Positions 17,067 through 26,228 of a DNA stretch of 64,000 nucleotides are shown piece by piece. A model generated the notes under the pieces. It did not search any database. It had not been told where the DNA came from and saw nothing but the letters and a program-made list of their open reading frames with translations. The translations under genes were made by a program, and so were the position numbers. Within the stretch, counting starts at the first letter, position 1. Every line of letters starts with the position of its first letter. Source of the DNA: Dehalococcoidia bacterium (GTDB lineage: Bacteria > Chloroflexota > Dehalococcoidia > Tepidiformales > Tepidiformaceae); the NCBI GenBank assembly GCA_003104995.1, contig PQAO01000012.1, positions 103,307-167,306 on the forward strand. The letters are read 5' to 3'.

Positions 17067-18317
17067 ATGAAGCAGGCAGTACGGTCACTGTTCAGCGCCG
17101 AGCGGCGGACGCTCACGCTTGTCCTGCTGATCCTGCTGACCTGCGTGTTCGTGGCATTCGGGACGGGCTTCTGGCTACTGTTCCGGCTGGTCTACATCAT
17201 CGCGATGGCGGTGCCGGCGGCATGGCTGCTGGTGTGGTGGAACACGCGGGACATCGATGCGGAGGTGGACCGGAAGACGGCCCGCGCCCAGGTGGGGCAG
17301 GAAGCCCAGGAGATCATCGAGGTACGGAACAAATCGTTCCTCCCGAAAGTCTGGCTGGAAGTGGAAGACCCGAGCGACCTGCCGGGGCACCGTTCGAAGC
17401 GGGTCGTGATCATTCCCCCGCGGCGGAGCCGGAACTGGGTGGTGAACACACCCCTGCGGCGGCGCGGCCTCTTCGACTGGGGACCGCTACGGCTGACGGC
17501 AACCGACCCGTTCGGGCTGTTCCGCCGGGTGCGTGAGGTCGGGGGACAGCAGCAGATCCTGGTGTACCCGGCCGTGGTGGACCTGCCGCACTTCCAGGCG
17601 CCGCCGGCGAACCTCCCCGGCGAGGGGCGGTTCCGAAAGCGGACGCACTACATCACGCCGAACGCGTCGGGAATCCGTGAGTACGCGCCCGGCGACGCCT
17701 TCAACCGCATTCACTGGCGGAGCACCGCCCGCACGGGCGAGCTGATGGTGAAGACGTTCGAGCTGGACCCCGCGAGCGACATCTGGGTGATCCTGGACCT
17801 GGAGCGGCGGGTGAACGCCGGGCGGGAGGAAGAGAGCACCGAAGAGTACGGGGTGCGGATCGCGGCGAGCGTGGCGCACCACTACATCGTCAACAACCGC
17901 CCCGTTGGCCTGATGACGTTCGGGCGCGACCTGCGGGTGCTGGAACCGGAACGCGGCCAGCAACAGCTCACCCGCATTCTGGAAACGCTGGCAATGGCGT
18001 ACGCAGTCGGCGACGCGCCACTGGGCAACCTGCTGATGGAAGAGCAGCGAAGGTTCGGGCGGCACACGACGCTGGTGGTGATTACTTCGGCGACGGATGA
18101 CCACTGGTTGACTGCCATCCAGTCGCTGACGCAGCGCGGCGTGCGGGCGGCGGTGGTGCTGCTCGACCCATCGACGTTTGCAAGCGACCGGTCGCCGCTG
18201 CTGCTCTACGGGCAACTGACGGCGAGCGACATCATGACTTATGTTGTACGCAAGGGTGACGACCTGGGACTGGCACTGAGCCCCACCGCGACGGGAGCAG
18301 GCGCATGGCAAGCATAA
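17067..18317 (+). CDS. DUF58 domain protein
   Basis: 416 residues. Two closely spaced membrane segments near the N-terminus (about 17-56) are followed by a beta-rich region and the DUF58 signature R-E-Y-A-P-G-D-A-F-N-R-I-H-W (204-217). A vWA-like alpha/beta fold follows (W-V-I-L-D-L-E). It is thought to be a substrate or partner of the MoxR ATPase encoded upstream. It overlaps the next gene by 13 bases. Confidence 0.9.
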   Translation: MKQAVRSLFSAERRTLTLVLLILLTCVFVAFGTGFWLLFRLVYIIAMAVPAAWLLVWWNTRDIDAEVDRKTARAQVGQEAQEIIEVRNKSFLPKVWLEVEDPSDLPGHRSKRVVIIPPRRSRNWVVNTPLRRRGLFDWGPLRLTATDPFGLFRRVREVGGQQQILVYPAVVDLPHFQAPPANLPGEGRFRKRTHYITPNASGIREYAPGDAFNRIHWRSTARTGELMVKTFELDPASDIWVILDLERRVNAGREEESTEEYGVRIAASVAHHYIVNNRPVGLMTFGRDLRVLEPERGQQQLTRILETLAMAYAVGDAPLGNLLMEEQRRFGRHTTLVVITSATDDHWLTAIQSLTQRGVRAAVVLLDPSTFASDRSPLLLYGQLTASDIMTYVVRKGDDLGLALSPTATGAGAWQA

Positions 18318-20605
18318 ACCCCCCGCTGGAGCGTTCGGCCGGGCAACGCGTGGGCATGGCGGCGCTGCAAGCGCCGCGGCTGGTGATGAGCTGGGAGGAC
18401 TGGCTGACGTTCGCGGCGGCCGCGATCACGTTCATCAGCGTCGCGGTATCGCTCGAGCAGGCGAACTGGGTGGACAACATGCCGCCGTTCGTGCCGACGG
18501 CGATCGCGGGGCTGCTCATCGGCATGGTGGCCGCGCGGATCAAGTTCTTTGCCGCGGCGATTCACCCGGTGGGGCTCGCGCTGGGGCTGGTGGTGGTGGT
18601 GCTCGCGGCGCAGAGCTATGCGGACGGGACCGGGCTGGGCGACCGCCTGGTCGATTTCCGCATCCGCATGGAGGAGTGGTGGGCGGTGGTGCGGGCGGGC
18701 GACATCAGCAACGACAACCTGCCCTTTGTGACGCTGGTGCATGCGCTGATCTTCCTGGCGACGTACTTCGCCGCATGGTCCCTGTACCGGTGGCAGAACG
18801 CCTGGCTGGCGGTAATCCCGAGCGGGGTGATCCTGCTCACGAATATCAGCTTCCTATCCGGGCAGCCGAGCGGCGCGTTTGTGACGTTCCTGTTCGGCGC
18901 GATCGTGCTGATCGCGCGGCTCTACCTGCAGAAGAACCAGACGCAGTGGAAGCGCGAGGGGATCGAGTACCCGGACTTCATCAGCGTGAGCGCGATCCAG
19001 TTGACGGTCGTGGTGGCGGCGGGCCTGATCATCGCGGCATGGTGGGTGCCGCTAGGCAACCAGGCGAAGGCTGCGGAGAGCGTGTTCGACACGATTGCAA
19101 AGCCGATCACGAACCAGTCGGACTCGCTCGTCCGGCTGTTCCACAACATCGATTCGCGCAAGGGCGCCCAGCTCCATTCGTTCGGCAGCACGCTGCCAAT
19201 CCAGGGCAACGTATCGCTGGGGACGAAGGAGCTCTACGAGATCCAGAGCCCCGAAGCAGGGCTGATCCGGGCCACGAGCTACGACGTGTATACGGGGAAC
19301 GGGTGGAAGCAGGGCAAGCGGGATACCCAGCGGGTGGACGCCGCCGCGACCGGTGTGGACGAGCAGGAGGCGACCTACGAGTCGCGGGATGTGTCGATCC
19401 TGCGGGCGACGGTTCTGGACCCGGAGAGCACCCTGCTGACGCCCGGGTCGCCGATCGCCGCGAACATCGACACGACGATCGAGACACCGAAGGGGTTCGC
19501 GGGCGACATCGAGGAGATGCGCAGCCGGCGCGGGCTGAGAAAGGGCGACACCTACAACACGATTGGGACGCAGAGCCGGGCGACGCTGATCCAGCTGCTT
19601 GAGGCGGGCGCGGAATACCCGGACTGGGTGGCGGATCGATACCTGCAGCTCCCGGAGAGCCTGCCGGAACGGGTGGCGAACGAGGCAGCGCGGGTGATTG
19701 CCGAGGCAAATGCCGTAACACCATATGAGAAGGCGAAGGCCCTGGAGACGTACATCCGGACGTTCCCCTACGACCTGGCGGTAGAGTCGCCGCCACCGGG
19801 GCGCGATGCAGTGGACTTCTTCTTGTTCGAGCTGAAGCGCGGGTACTTCGACTACCAGTCGACGGCACTGGCCGTGATGTTGCGGACGCAGGGCATCCCG
19901 GCGCGGGTGACGGTCGGGTACGTGCTGGACCCCGGTACGGGTATCGAAACGAACTACACGGTCCGCAAGGACAACGCGTACAGCTGGGTGGAAGTGTTCT
20001 TCCCGGGACTCGGGTGGATCGATTTCAACCCGACGGCAGACAGGCCGGAAGGCGGGGCCGGCGGGCTGGGGTCGCTCGACCTGTTCCCGCAGGACGAGCC
20101 GTTCATTTCGCCGGACCTGGGCGACCTGTTCGGCGACGGCCTGACCCCCGACGACATTCCGGGCCCCGTGACGGACGCCCTGGCCGAGCCACCCACGGTG
20201 AACGAGCCCTTCAACTGGATGATCGTATGGGCGCTTGCCGGTGTGCTGGCTGTCGTGGCGGCCGGGGGCCTGGCCGGGCGCGTAGCGTGGAACTGGGGCA
20301 TGGGCGGACTCGAGGGCCGGGCGCAGCTGTGGGCCAAGGCACAACGGTTGGCCGGGTGGGCCGGCCTTGGGAGCCGGCAGGCTGAGACGCCACGGGAGTG
20401 GTCGCGGCGGATGGGCCGTGCGATCGAACAGGAAGAGGCTGCGCTGACGCTCTCGGACGCCTATGAAGAGACGCGGTACGGACGCCCGGACCTGCAACGG
20501 ATCGACGAGGAGCAGGCAGCACAGTCGTACCAGAGCCTGCGGGGCGCGCTGCTCGGGAAGCTGCTGCGGCGCAAGCAGCGGCCGCCGCGTTCGAAAAAGG
20601 CATGA
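18305..20605 (+). CDS. Transglutaminase-like membrane protein with altered triad
   Basis: 766 residues, TgpA-like layout: about six membrane segments in the first ~250 residues, a long extracytoplasmic part, one membrane segment near 638-660 and a cytoplasmic C-terminal tail. The transglutaminase core is recognisable around 512-577 (...L-R-T-Q-G-I-P-A-R-V...). However, the canonical Cys is Phe515, the His is Tyr559 and the Asp of D-P-T is Asn575. All three positions are changed, so hydrolysis or transfer by the usual mechanism is unlikely. It probably serves as a scaffold or binding partner for the MoxR/DUF58 proteins encoded just upstream. Confidence 0.88.
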   Translation: MASINPPLERSAGQRVGMAALQAPRLVMSWEDWLTFAAAAITFISVAVSLEQANWVDNMPPFVPTAIAGLLIGMVAARIKFFAAAIHPVGLALGLVVVVLAAQSYADGTGLGDRLVDFRIRMEEWWAVVRAGDISNDNLPFVTLVHALIFLATYFAAWSLYRWQNAWLAVIPSGVILLTNISFLSGQPSGAFVTFLFGAIVLIARLYLQKNQTQWKREGIEYPDFISVSAIQLTVVVAAGLIIAAWWVPLGNQAKAAESVFDTIAKPITNQSDSLVRLFHNIDSRKGAQLHSFGSTLPIQGNVSLGTKELYEIQSPEAGLIRATSYDVYTGNGWKQGKRDTQRVDAAATGVDEQEATYESRDVSILRATVLDPESTLLTPGSPIAANIDTTIETPKGFAGDIEEMRSRRGLRKGDTYNTIGTQSRATLIQLLEAGAEYPDWVADRYLQLPESLPERVANEAARVIAEANAVTPYEKAKALETYIRTFPYDLAVESPPPGRDAVDFFLFELKRGYFDYQSTALAVMLRTQGIPARVTVGYVLDPGTGIETNYTVRKDNAYSWVEVFFPGLGWIDFNPTADRPEGGAGGLGSLDLFPQDEPFISPDLGDLFGDGLTPDDIPGPVTDALAEPPTVNEPFNWMIVWALAGVLAVVAAGGLAGRVAWNWGMGGLEGRAQLWAKAQRLAGWAGLGSRQAETPREWSRRMGRAIEQEEAALTLSDAYEETRYGRPDLQRIDEEQAAQSYQSLRGALLGKLLRRKQRPPRSKKA

Positions 20606-20636
20606 CCCGGGCCGGGGCCGCGCGTTGAGCAGGGTG

Positions 20637-21158
20637 ATGATCGCCTCGTTGAGTCTTCATGTGACGGAAACGAGCCTGGGCTGGGCGGGGGTTGCGCTAA
20701 GCCCGGCCGGGATTCGCTACGCCACCCTGTTCCATCGGACACGGGATTCGGCCGAAGGCGAGCTGCGCTCGTTCGGGGCCGTCTCCGGCGACAACCCGGA
20801 CGGCGAGCGAGCGCTGTCGCTCCTCCGGGCCTATGCCGCCGGCGAGCACGCGCCAATCGAGGAGTTCCCGGTGGACCTGCCGGAGTGTGCGCCCTTGCAG
20901 CGCAAGGTGTGGTTGGCCCTGCGCGAGATACCGCGAGGCGAGACCCGGAGCTACGGATGGCTGGCTCGCCACATCGGGGAGGGGCAGGCGCCCCGGGCGG
21001 TGGGGGCGGCGGTTGGCGCGAACCCGATACCGTTGTGGCTGCCGTGCCACCGGGTGGTGGCGGCCGATGGCTCGTTGCATGGTTTCGGCGGGGGCCTGGC
21101 GATGAAGCAGGAGTTGCTGGAGCTGGAGGGCGCCTTGCCCCGGCGGATGCTGGGCTAA
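20637..21158 (+). CDS. ogt: Methylated-DNA-[protein]-cysteine S-methyltransferase
   Basis: Suicide DNA repair protein removing O6-alkyl groups from guanine. 173 residues from the ATG at 20637; GTG 20634 or TTG 20625 are possible. The acceptor motif P-C-H-R-V is at 136-140 (C137), preceded by the helix-turn-helix Arg region A-P-R-A-V-G-A-A-V-G-A-N-P. It follows the transglutaminase-like gene by 31 bases and is perhaps carried on the same transcript. Confidence 0.95.
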   Translation: MIASLSLHVTETSLGWAGVALSPAGIRYATLFHRTRDSAEGELRSFGAVSGDNPDGERALSLLRAYAAGEHAPIEEFPVDLPECAPLQRKVWLALREIPRGETRSYGWLARHIGEGQAPRAVGAAVGANPIPLWLPCHRVVAADGSLHGFGGGLAMKQELLELEGALPRRMLG

Positions 21159-21161
21159 GGT

Positions 21162-21959
21162 TCAGCGGCCAGCAAAACGAGGCTCGCGGCGTTCGATAAA
21201 GGACAGCCGTCCCTCTTTCGCGTCCTCGGTGGCCTGCGTGGCCTGCTGGAGGAACTGTTCCTGCTCGGTCTGGGTCACGAGGTCTCGCGTGGCGCCGTCA
21301 TAGACCAGGCGCTTGGCGATCTCGATGGCGATCGAGGGGCCGTGCGCGATCGAACTGGCAAGTTCCGTGGTCCGCTGAACAAGCGCGTCATCGGCGACGA
21401 CCTCCGTGACGAGGCCGATCTCCTTCGCCTCGGCGGCGGGGACCATCTTGCCGGTCCAGAGCATGGCGAGGGCCTGGTCGCTGCCGACGAGACGGGGGAG
21501 GAACCAGGTGGCGCCGGTATCGGGGCCGATGCCGCGCTTGACGAAGATGGCGCTGAAGCGGGCCGATTCCGCTGCGATGCGAATGTCGGCGGCGAGGGCG
21601 AGCGAGAGGCCGGCGCCGACGGCCACGCCGTTGACGGCGGCGATGACCGGCTTGCGGCAACGGTGCACGCGCTCGGGGCCGAGGTAGCGGGTGCGCTGGA
21701 GGGCGGCACGGCCTTCGATGGGGCGGGGGAATTGCGGCTGGTTGGGGTCGGCGGTGAGGTCGGTCCCGGCGCAGAAACCCCGGCCCGCGCCGGTGATCAC
21801 GACGCAACGGACAGCATCGTCAGCGTCGGCGCGGTCGATCGCTGTTTCGATTTCGGCCCACGATGACCAGGTAAGGGCGTTCAACTTCTCGGGGCGGTTG
21901 AGCGTGATCCACGCGGTGCCATCCCCCACTTCGTACAGTACGTCGGCGAAGCCAGTCAT
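21162..21959 (-). CDS. Enoyl-CoA hydratase/isomerase family protein
   Basis: 265-residue crotonase. Oxyanion-hole segments G-R-G-F-C-A-G-T-D-L and A-A-V-N-G-V-A-V-G-A-G are clear. GGGAGG lies 7 bases before the ATG at 21959, so an upstream extension is excluded. It follows the thiolase gene in the same direction after a 95-bp gap; together they look like a small beta-oxidation unit. The second catalytic Glu cannot be placed confidently, so isomerase activity is possible. Confidence 0.92.
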   Translation of the reverse strand: MTGFADVLYEVGDGTAWITLNRPEKLNALTWSSWAEIETAIDRADADDAVRCVVITGAGRGFCAGTDLTADPNQPQFPRPIEGRAALQRTRYLGPERVHRCRKPVIAAVNGVAVGAGLSLALAADIRIAAESARFSAIFVKRGIGPDTGATWFLPRLVGSDQALAMLWTGKMVPAAEAKEIGLVTEVVADDALVQRTTELASSIAHGPSIAIEIAKRLVYDGATRDLVTQTEQEQFLQQATQATEDAKEGRLSFIERREPRFAGR

Positions 21960-22054
21960 TGTTGGTCCTCCCGTGTGGACGAGGCCGCCCGGCCCGGTAC
22001 GTGCGTGGGGGGGCGGCCTCATCCGCATTGGCTGGCCCGGGTGGGAAGCCGGGG

Positions 22055-23284
22055 CTAGATCCGTTCGATGATGGTGGCGGTGCCCATGCCGCCGCCGGTG
22101 CACATGGTGATGAGCGCGGTGGACTTGTTGCGCCGCTCGAGCTCATCGAGAGCAGTCTGGATGAGCATACCGCCAGTGGCTCCGATGGGGTGGCCGAGGG
22201 CAATGGCTCCGCCGTTCACGTTCATGCGCTCACCGTCGAGGCCCATTTCGCGCTGGTACTTCAACACGACTGAGGCGAAGGCTTCGTTGACCTCGAAGAG
22301 GTCGATGTCTTCCTTGCGCATGCCTGCCTTCTTGAGGGCTATCTGGGAGGCGGGCGCAGGGGCAGTCAGCATGATTACCGGTTCGGAACCAGCGGTGGCG
22401 GTCTGGACGAGGCGGGCGCGCGGCTTGAGGCCGTGGGCTTTCGCGTATTCGGGCGAGGCCAGGAGGAGCGCGCTCGCGCCGTCGACGACGCCCGAGGAGT
22501 TACCGGCGTGGTGGACATGGTTCACTTCGTTGACCTGGGGGTAGACGGCCTTGCAGATCTCGTCATAGGTGCGGGTGTCGTTCGGGGGGACCATGATGCC
22601 CATCTTCGCGAACGAAGGGTTCAGGCCGGCGAGGCTCTCGACCGTGGTACCGGGCCGGGGGTGCTCGTCGTGGTCAAGGGCGAGGGTGCCGTCATCGTTG
22701 TGGATCGGGACAACACTGCGCTTGAAGCGGCCGGCGTCGATGGCCTCGGCAGCACGGCGCTGGCTTTCGGCGGCAAGCCGGTCGCACTCCTCGCGGGAGA
22801 AGCCTTCGAGGGTGGCGATGAGGTCGGCGGAGATGCCCTGGGGGATGAGGGGGTACTGGGCGTAAAGGTGCGCGTTGTTGGCGGTGAAGCCATCGACGCT
22901 CATGGGGGCGGGGCGAGACATGGACTCGACGCCACCGGCAACAAGGAGGTCGTTCTGGCCGGACATGATGCTCATCGCGGCCATGTTGACCGCCTGCTGG
23001 CCGGAGCCGCAGAAGCGGTGGAGGGTGACGCCGGGGACCGTTACGGGCCAGCCGGCATCGAGGGTGGCCATGCGGGCGATGTCCATGGAGTGGTCGCCGA
23101 CGCCCGAGTTGTTGCCCATGATGACGTCTTCAACGCCGGCAGGGTCGAATCCGGCGTGGTCTTTCAGTGCGTTTAGCACCTGGGCGAGGACGCGCTGGGG
23201 GTGGATGTGGGTGAGGCTGCCGACGCCGGGCTTGCCTCCTCCACGGGGCGAGCGGACGCCGTCGATGATCCAGGCTTCAGACAT
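22055..23284 (-). CDS. Thiolase family acetyl-CoA acyltransferase
   Basis: 409 residues. Nucleophile C92 (R-F-C-G-S-G), G-G-A-I-A-L-G-H-P-I-G with the catalytic His, and C-T-G-G-G-M-G with the second Cys near the C-terminus are all present. The final step of fatty acyl-CoA breakdown, or acetoacetyl-CoA chemistry, is expected. GGAG lies 9 bases before the ATG at 23284. Confidence 0.95.
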   Translation of the reverse strand: MSEAWIIDGVRSPRGGGKPGVGSLTHIHPQRVLAQVLNALKDHAGFDPAGVEDVIMGNNSGVGDHSMDIARMATLDAGWPVTVPGVTLHRFCGSGQQAVNMAAMSIMSGQNDLLVAGGVESMSRPAPMSVDGFTANNAHLYAQYPLIPQGISADLIATLEGFSREECDRLAAESQRRAAEAIDAGRFKRSVVPIHNDDGTLALDHDEHPRPGTTVESLAGLNPSFAKMGIMVPPNDTRTYDEICKAVYPQVNEVNHVHHAGNSSGVVDGASALLLASPEYAKAHGLKPRARLVQTATAGSEPVIMLTAPAPASQIALKKAGMRKEDIDLFEVNEAFASVVLKYQREMGLDGERMNVNGGAIALGHPIGATGGMLIQTALDELERRNKSTALITMCTGGGMGTATIIERI

Positions 23285-23544
23285 TTGGGTGACTCCATTC
23301 GTGAGCTGCGGTGCGGACCAGGGGCCGGGGCTGCCGACCGGGCGGCGATGATCCGCTAACTGTTCGAAGAACAAGATAGTCGAGTGCCCAGCACACTGCC
23401 ATTGGGTGCCGGGACGAAGCAAAGGTGGCAGTCGAGCTATAGGCCACGCGTATGGATGAGCGAAATCCCCTCAACAAATTCGTCTCGCTCAGGAGAGCGC
23501 GGTCCGTAAATTCAGCGCAACAGGAATCCCCCCTGTATCCGATT
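23285..23544. other. Gene-free region before terminator
   Basis: 260 bp upstream of the leftward thiolase gene, noticeably less GC-rich between about 23345 and 23545. I see no tRNA fold, open frame or known riboswitch. Because a strong + strand hairpin ends it, a short non-coding transcript is possible but unproven. Confidence 0.35.
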
Positions 23545-23590
23545 GAAGAGGCCGTTCCACCTGCTCCCAGAGACCTGGAACGGCCTCTTC
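23545..23590 (+). terminator. 15-bp-stem hairpin terminator
   Basis: GAAGAGGCCGTTCCA (23545-23559) and its exact complement TGGAACGGCCTCTTC (23576-23590) with a 16-base loop, followed by TGATTTCC. It lies upstream of the small + strand gene at 23615. Confidence 0.75.
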
Positions 23591-23614
23591 TGATTTCCTC
23601 TGCCGGAGGGAGAG

Positions 23615-23812
23615 ATGATCGAGTGTGACCCACGTCTGGCGGGACTTCGGGCGGGTATGCAAGTCCAGGACCAGGGCGGTTCGGCCATCGGACAGGTGCG
23701 CGAGGTCAGCGGCCGGTCGGTCCTGGTCGGCGAATTGAGAGGGAGACGCGTCTGGTGGCTCGATGGCGCGCGGATCAAAGGTATCGTCGACGGGACGGTC
23801 CGCCTCGGGTGA
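23615..23812 (+). CDS. Small beta-rich protein (PRC-barrel-like)
   Basis: 65 residues with a strong ribosome site (GGAGGGAGAG directly before the ATG). The G-M-Q-V-Q-D-Q-G-G-S-A-I-G-Q-V-R-E-V pattern is what PRC-barrel/DUF2171 small proteins show, and W-W-L-D-G-A-R-I follows. The function is unknown. It stands alone behind the terminator at 23545-23590. Confidence 0.6.
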   Translation: MIECDPRLAGLRAGMQVQDQGGSAIGQVREVSGRSVLVGELRGRRVWWLDGARIKGIVDGTVRLG

Positions 23813-23924
23813 GGCAGGTGCCGGGGGCCGCTATCGGCTTTCGTACTGCTCTTCGGCGAAGGACAGTTGACACCGCGGATCGGGTGCTTGCCGGCCGGTA
23901 ACCATTGAGATTCGGCCGGTGGGT

Positions 23925-25022
23925 TTAGACGTTAAAGAGGATGTTCACGACGTCGCCATCCTGGACGACGTATTGCTTGCCTTCAGTCCGAAGTAGTCCG
24001 CGTTTCTTCGCTTCGGTTTCGCTGCCTGCAGCGATGAGATCGGTGAAGCGAATGACTTCGGCGCGGATGAAGCCGCGCTTGAGATCGCTGTGGATTTTGC
24101 CGGCGGCCTCGGGTGCGGTTGAACCGGCTTCGACAGTCCAGGCGCGGCATTCATCGGGTCCGGCGGTAAGGAAGCTGATGAGGCCGAGGAGCTCGTAACT
24201 GATGCGGATGGCGCCGGCCATGCCGCTCTCGGTGACACCGGCAGAGGCGCGGAACTCGGCCGCGTCTTCGTCGCTGAGTTCGTTCAGGTCCATTTCGAAC
24301 TTACCGCAGAAGACGGCGACATCGCGGGCGGGCCGGCGGTACTTCGCGCGGTACTGCTCTTCGAGTTCAGAGCGCCGGGCAAGGTCGGCCTCACCGATGT
24401 TGATGATGAGCATGAGCGGCTTGGAGGTGAGGAACTGGGTGCCTTCGAGCAGGCGGCGATCTTCGTCGTCGAGGGCCTGTTCGCGGATGGGAACCTCGTT
24501 TTCGAGGCCGGCCTTCATGCGTTCGAGGAGGCTTTTCAGGCGCTGGAGCTGGTCGCGTTCGCCGGCCTTCATGGAGCGGAGCTCGGTCTCCATCCGCTGG
24601 AGGCGCTTCTCGATGATGGCGAGGTCGGCGAAGGAGAGTTCGAGGTCCATGGTGGCGATGTCGCGGTCCGGGTCGATGGCGACATCGGGGTGGGGGACGG
24701 AATCGTCTTCGAAGGCACGGACGACATGAATCAGGGCGTCGGTGCGGGCGAGGTCGTTGATGAACTTGCCCGCGGGGCCCTCGCCCTTGCCGAAGGACTC
24801 GCCTGCGGCGGGGAAATCAACGTATTGGATGGTGGCGTAGGTGACCTTCTTCGGCCTGTACATCTCGGCGAGGCGGTCGACGCGCTCATCGGGGACGTTG
24901 ACGACGCCGACGTTGGGCTGGGCGGAGGAGCTATAGGCGCCCACCTGGGCGGCGCCGCGAGTGACGGCGTTGAAGACGGTGGTCTTGCCGGAACGGGCGA
25001 GTCCGATGATGCCGAGTTGCAT
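23925..25022 (-). CDS. ychF: Redox/ribosome-associated GTPase/ATPase YchF
   Basis: 365 residues, full length. P-loop G-L-A-R-S-G-K-T-T (G1) begins at residue 7, followed by an Obg-like D-F-P-A-A-G (G3 region). A coiled-coil insert with many Glu/Arg (about 130-200) and a C-terminal TGS domain ending in I-L-F-N-V complete it. YchF members bind ATP better than GTP and associate with ribosomes. The start lacks a Shine-Dalgarno. Confidence 0.95.
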   Translation of the reverse strand: MQLGIIGLARSGKTTVFNAVTRGAAQVGAYSSSAQPNVGVVNVPDERVDRLAEMYRPKKVTYATIQYVDFPAAGESFGKGEGPAGKFINDLARTDALIHVVRAFEDDSVPHPDVAIDPDRDIATMDLELSFADLAIIEKRLQRMETELRSMKAGERDQLQRLKSLLERMKAGLENEVPIREQALDDEDRRLLEGTQFLTSKPLMLIINIGEADLARRSELEEQYRAKYRRPARDVAVFCGKFEMDLNELSDEDAAEFRASAGVTESGMAGAIRISYELLGLISFLTAGPDECRAWTVEAGSTAPEAAGKIHSDLKRGFIRAEVIRFTDLIAAGSETEAKKRGLLRTEGKQYVVQDGDVVNILFNV

Positions 25023-25050
25023 GGTCTAAGGGTGCCCCAGCCGGGGGCTA

Positions 25051-25620
25051 TTAGCTATCCCGCCGGGGGTGTGGTGGGCCGATCGCGTCGCTCAAGCGGT
25101 GGAGCCAGTCGAGGCGCTCGCGGTGCCACTTCGAGGCGAGCCCGCTGGAGGAGGGGATGACCCAGGGGATGGTGGCGCCGATGCGCTCGGGCTGCTCGCC
25201 GTAGGGACGGGAGGCGAGCTCACGGGCCTTCAGGCCGAGGGCGTGGCGGCCGAAGAGCTGGTAGATGCCGCGGCCGGAGAAGCAGGCGACGTCGGGCTGG
25301 AACTCGAGAAGCTCGGCATGGAGACGGTGGGCGCCTTCGATGATCTCATCGCGCGAGAGATGCTCGGCGCGGACGGTGGGGCGGCAGCAGAGGTCGCTGA
25401 AGCCGATGCCCGCTTCGGCGGGGAGGAGGTGATCGTCTGCAGGGCCGACATCGCGGCCGGCGATGCCGCTCTGGCTGAGGTGGCGCCAGAAGGTGTTCCC
25501 GGGGCGGGCGTAGTAGTGGCCGGCCTCAGCGGAGTAGATGGCGGGGTTGTAGCCGATGAAGACCAGGCGAAGGCCCGGCTGGAGGTAGTGCGGCAGCGTG
25601 AGGGCGGGGCTGGTGGTCAT
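25051..25620 (-). CDS. mug: Mug-type mismatch-specific uracil/thymine-DNA glycosylase
   Basis: 189 residues. F-I-G-Y-N-P-A near the N-terminus corresponds to the G-I-N-P motif of Mug/TDG enzymes, and I-P-S-S-S-G-L-A-S corresponds to N-P-S-G-L-N, both at the base-flipping pocket. G-N-T-F-W-R-H-L lies between. The Asn-to-Tyr and Ser changes within motifs mean the exact specificity is unsure. Its ATG overlaps the stop of the upstream gene (ATGA). Confidence 0.85.
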   Translation of the reverse strand: MTTSPALTLPHYLQPGLRLVFIGYNPAIYSAEAGHYYARPGNTFWRHLSQSGIAGRDVGPADDHLLPAEAGIGFSDLCCRPTVRAEHLSRDEIIEGAHRLHAELLEFQPDVACFSGRGIYQLFGRHALGLKARELASRPYGEQPERIGATIPWVIPSSSGLASKWHRERLDWLHRLSDAIGPPHPRRDS

Positions 25621-26156
25621 TGGAGAGCAAAACGCACGCGGGGATTCGCGAGATGGAGGGCTTCGGCGGCGAGAGTTGCGGAGGAGCCGGCGGGGACTTC
25701 GGCGATGAAGTGGAGCTCGACGGTGACCTCTTCGCCGAAGGGGATGTTCAGGCCGGGCTCGCCGCCGGTGGTCGCTTCGGCGGCCTTTATCCAGTCCTTC
25801 ACGCCTTCGACTTCGAGGGTGAAGTCGGTGACGGCAACCGCCCAAGTCTTGTTCGAACGGATGGTCAATTGGACGAAGAAATCCTCGCGGCGCATGCCGG
25901 GTGAGGGATCGCCCAGTGGTTCGGAGGCGCGGCCGGCGGACTGGACGCGGATGATGCGGGCATCGCCGCGGTAGAACTCATCGGCGGCGACCTTCGTTTC
26001 GCCGTAGATGTTGCGGAGGATGGGGGGGAGGGCGTAGATGCCGACCATGATGCCGACGAGGACGCCAAGCAAGGCGCCGGTGACGAGGCAGCCGGTGCGG
26101 CGCTCCTTTTCGGCGGATGGTTGTTCGAGGCGCCGGCGGGGAGGGTGTTGGGTCAC
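25617..26156 (-). CDS. Unknown single-pass membrane protein
   Basis: 179 residues from the GTG at 26156. A basic N-terminus precedes one membrane segment (about residues 22-45, rich in G/V/L), then a soluble beta-rich domain outside. No family is recognised. It is translationally coupled (ATGA overlap) to the Mug gene. Start choice is moderate: no strong ribosome site, and the upstream frame is unlikely because it runs antisense into the divergent gene at 26229. Confidence 0.6.
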   Translation of the reverse strand: MTQHPPRRRLEQPSAEKERRTGCLVTGALLGVLVGIMVGIYALPPILRNIYGETKVAADEFYRGDARIIRVQSAGRASEPLGDPSPGMRREDFFVQLTIRSNKTWAVAVTDFTLEVEGVKDWIKAAEATTGGEPGLNIPFGEEVTVELHFIAEVPAGSSATLAAEALHLANPRVRFALQ

Positions 26157-26216
26157 AATCCCATTGAGCAACGGGCACGGGGGATGCGCAATGTGCACGG
26201 GAGGGGGCGCCGCCAG

Positions 26217-26222
26217 TAGAAT
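26217..26222 (+). promoter_or_regulatory. -10-like box of PNPOx-family gene (leaderless)
   Basis: TAGAAT, then CCGCGC, then GTG at 26229. Confidence 0.45.
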
Positions 26223-26228
26223 CCGCGC

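Noticed and set aside
23345..23545. A tRNA or small RNA before the 23545 terminator
   Set aside because: No TPsiC-like GGTTCRANTCC and no cloverleaf could be drawn; only the lower GC and the hairpin argue for a transcript.
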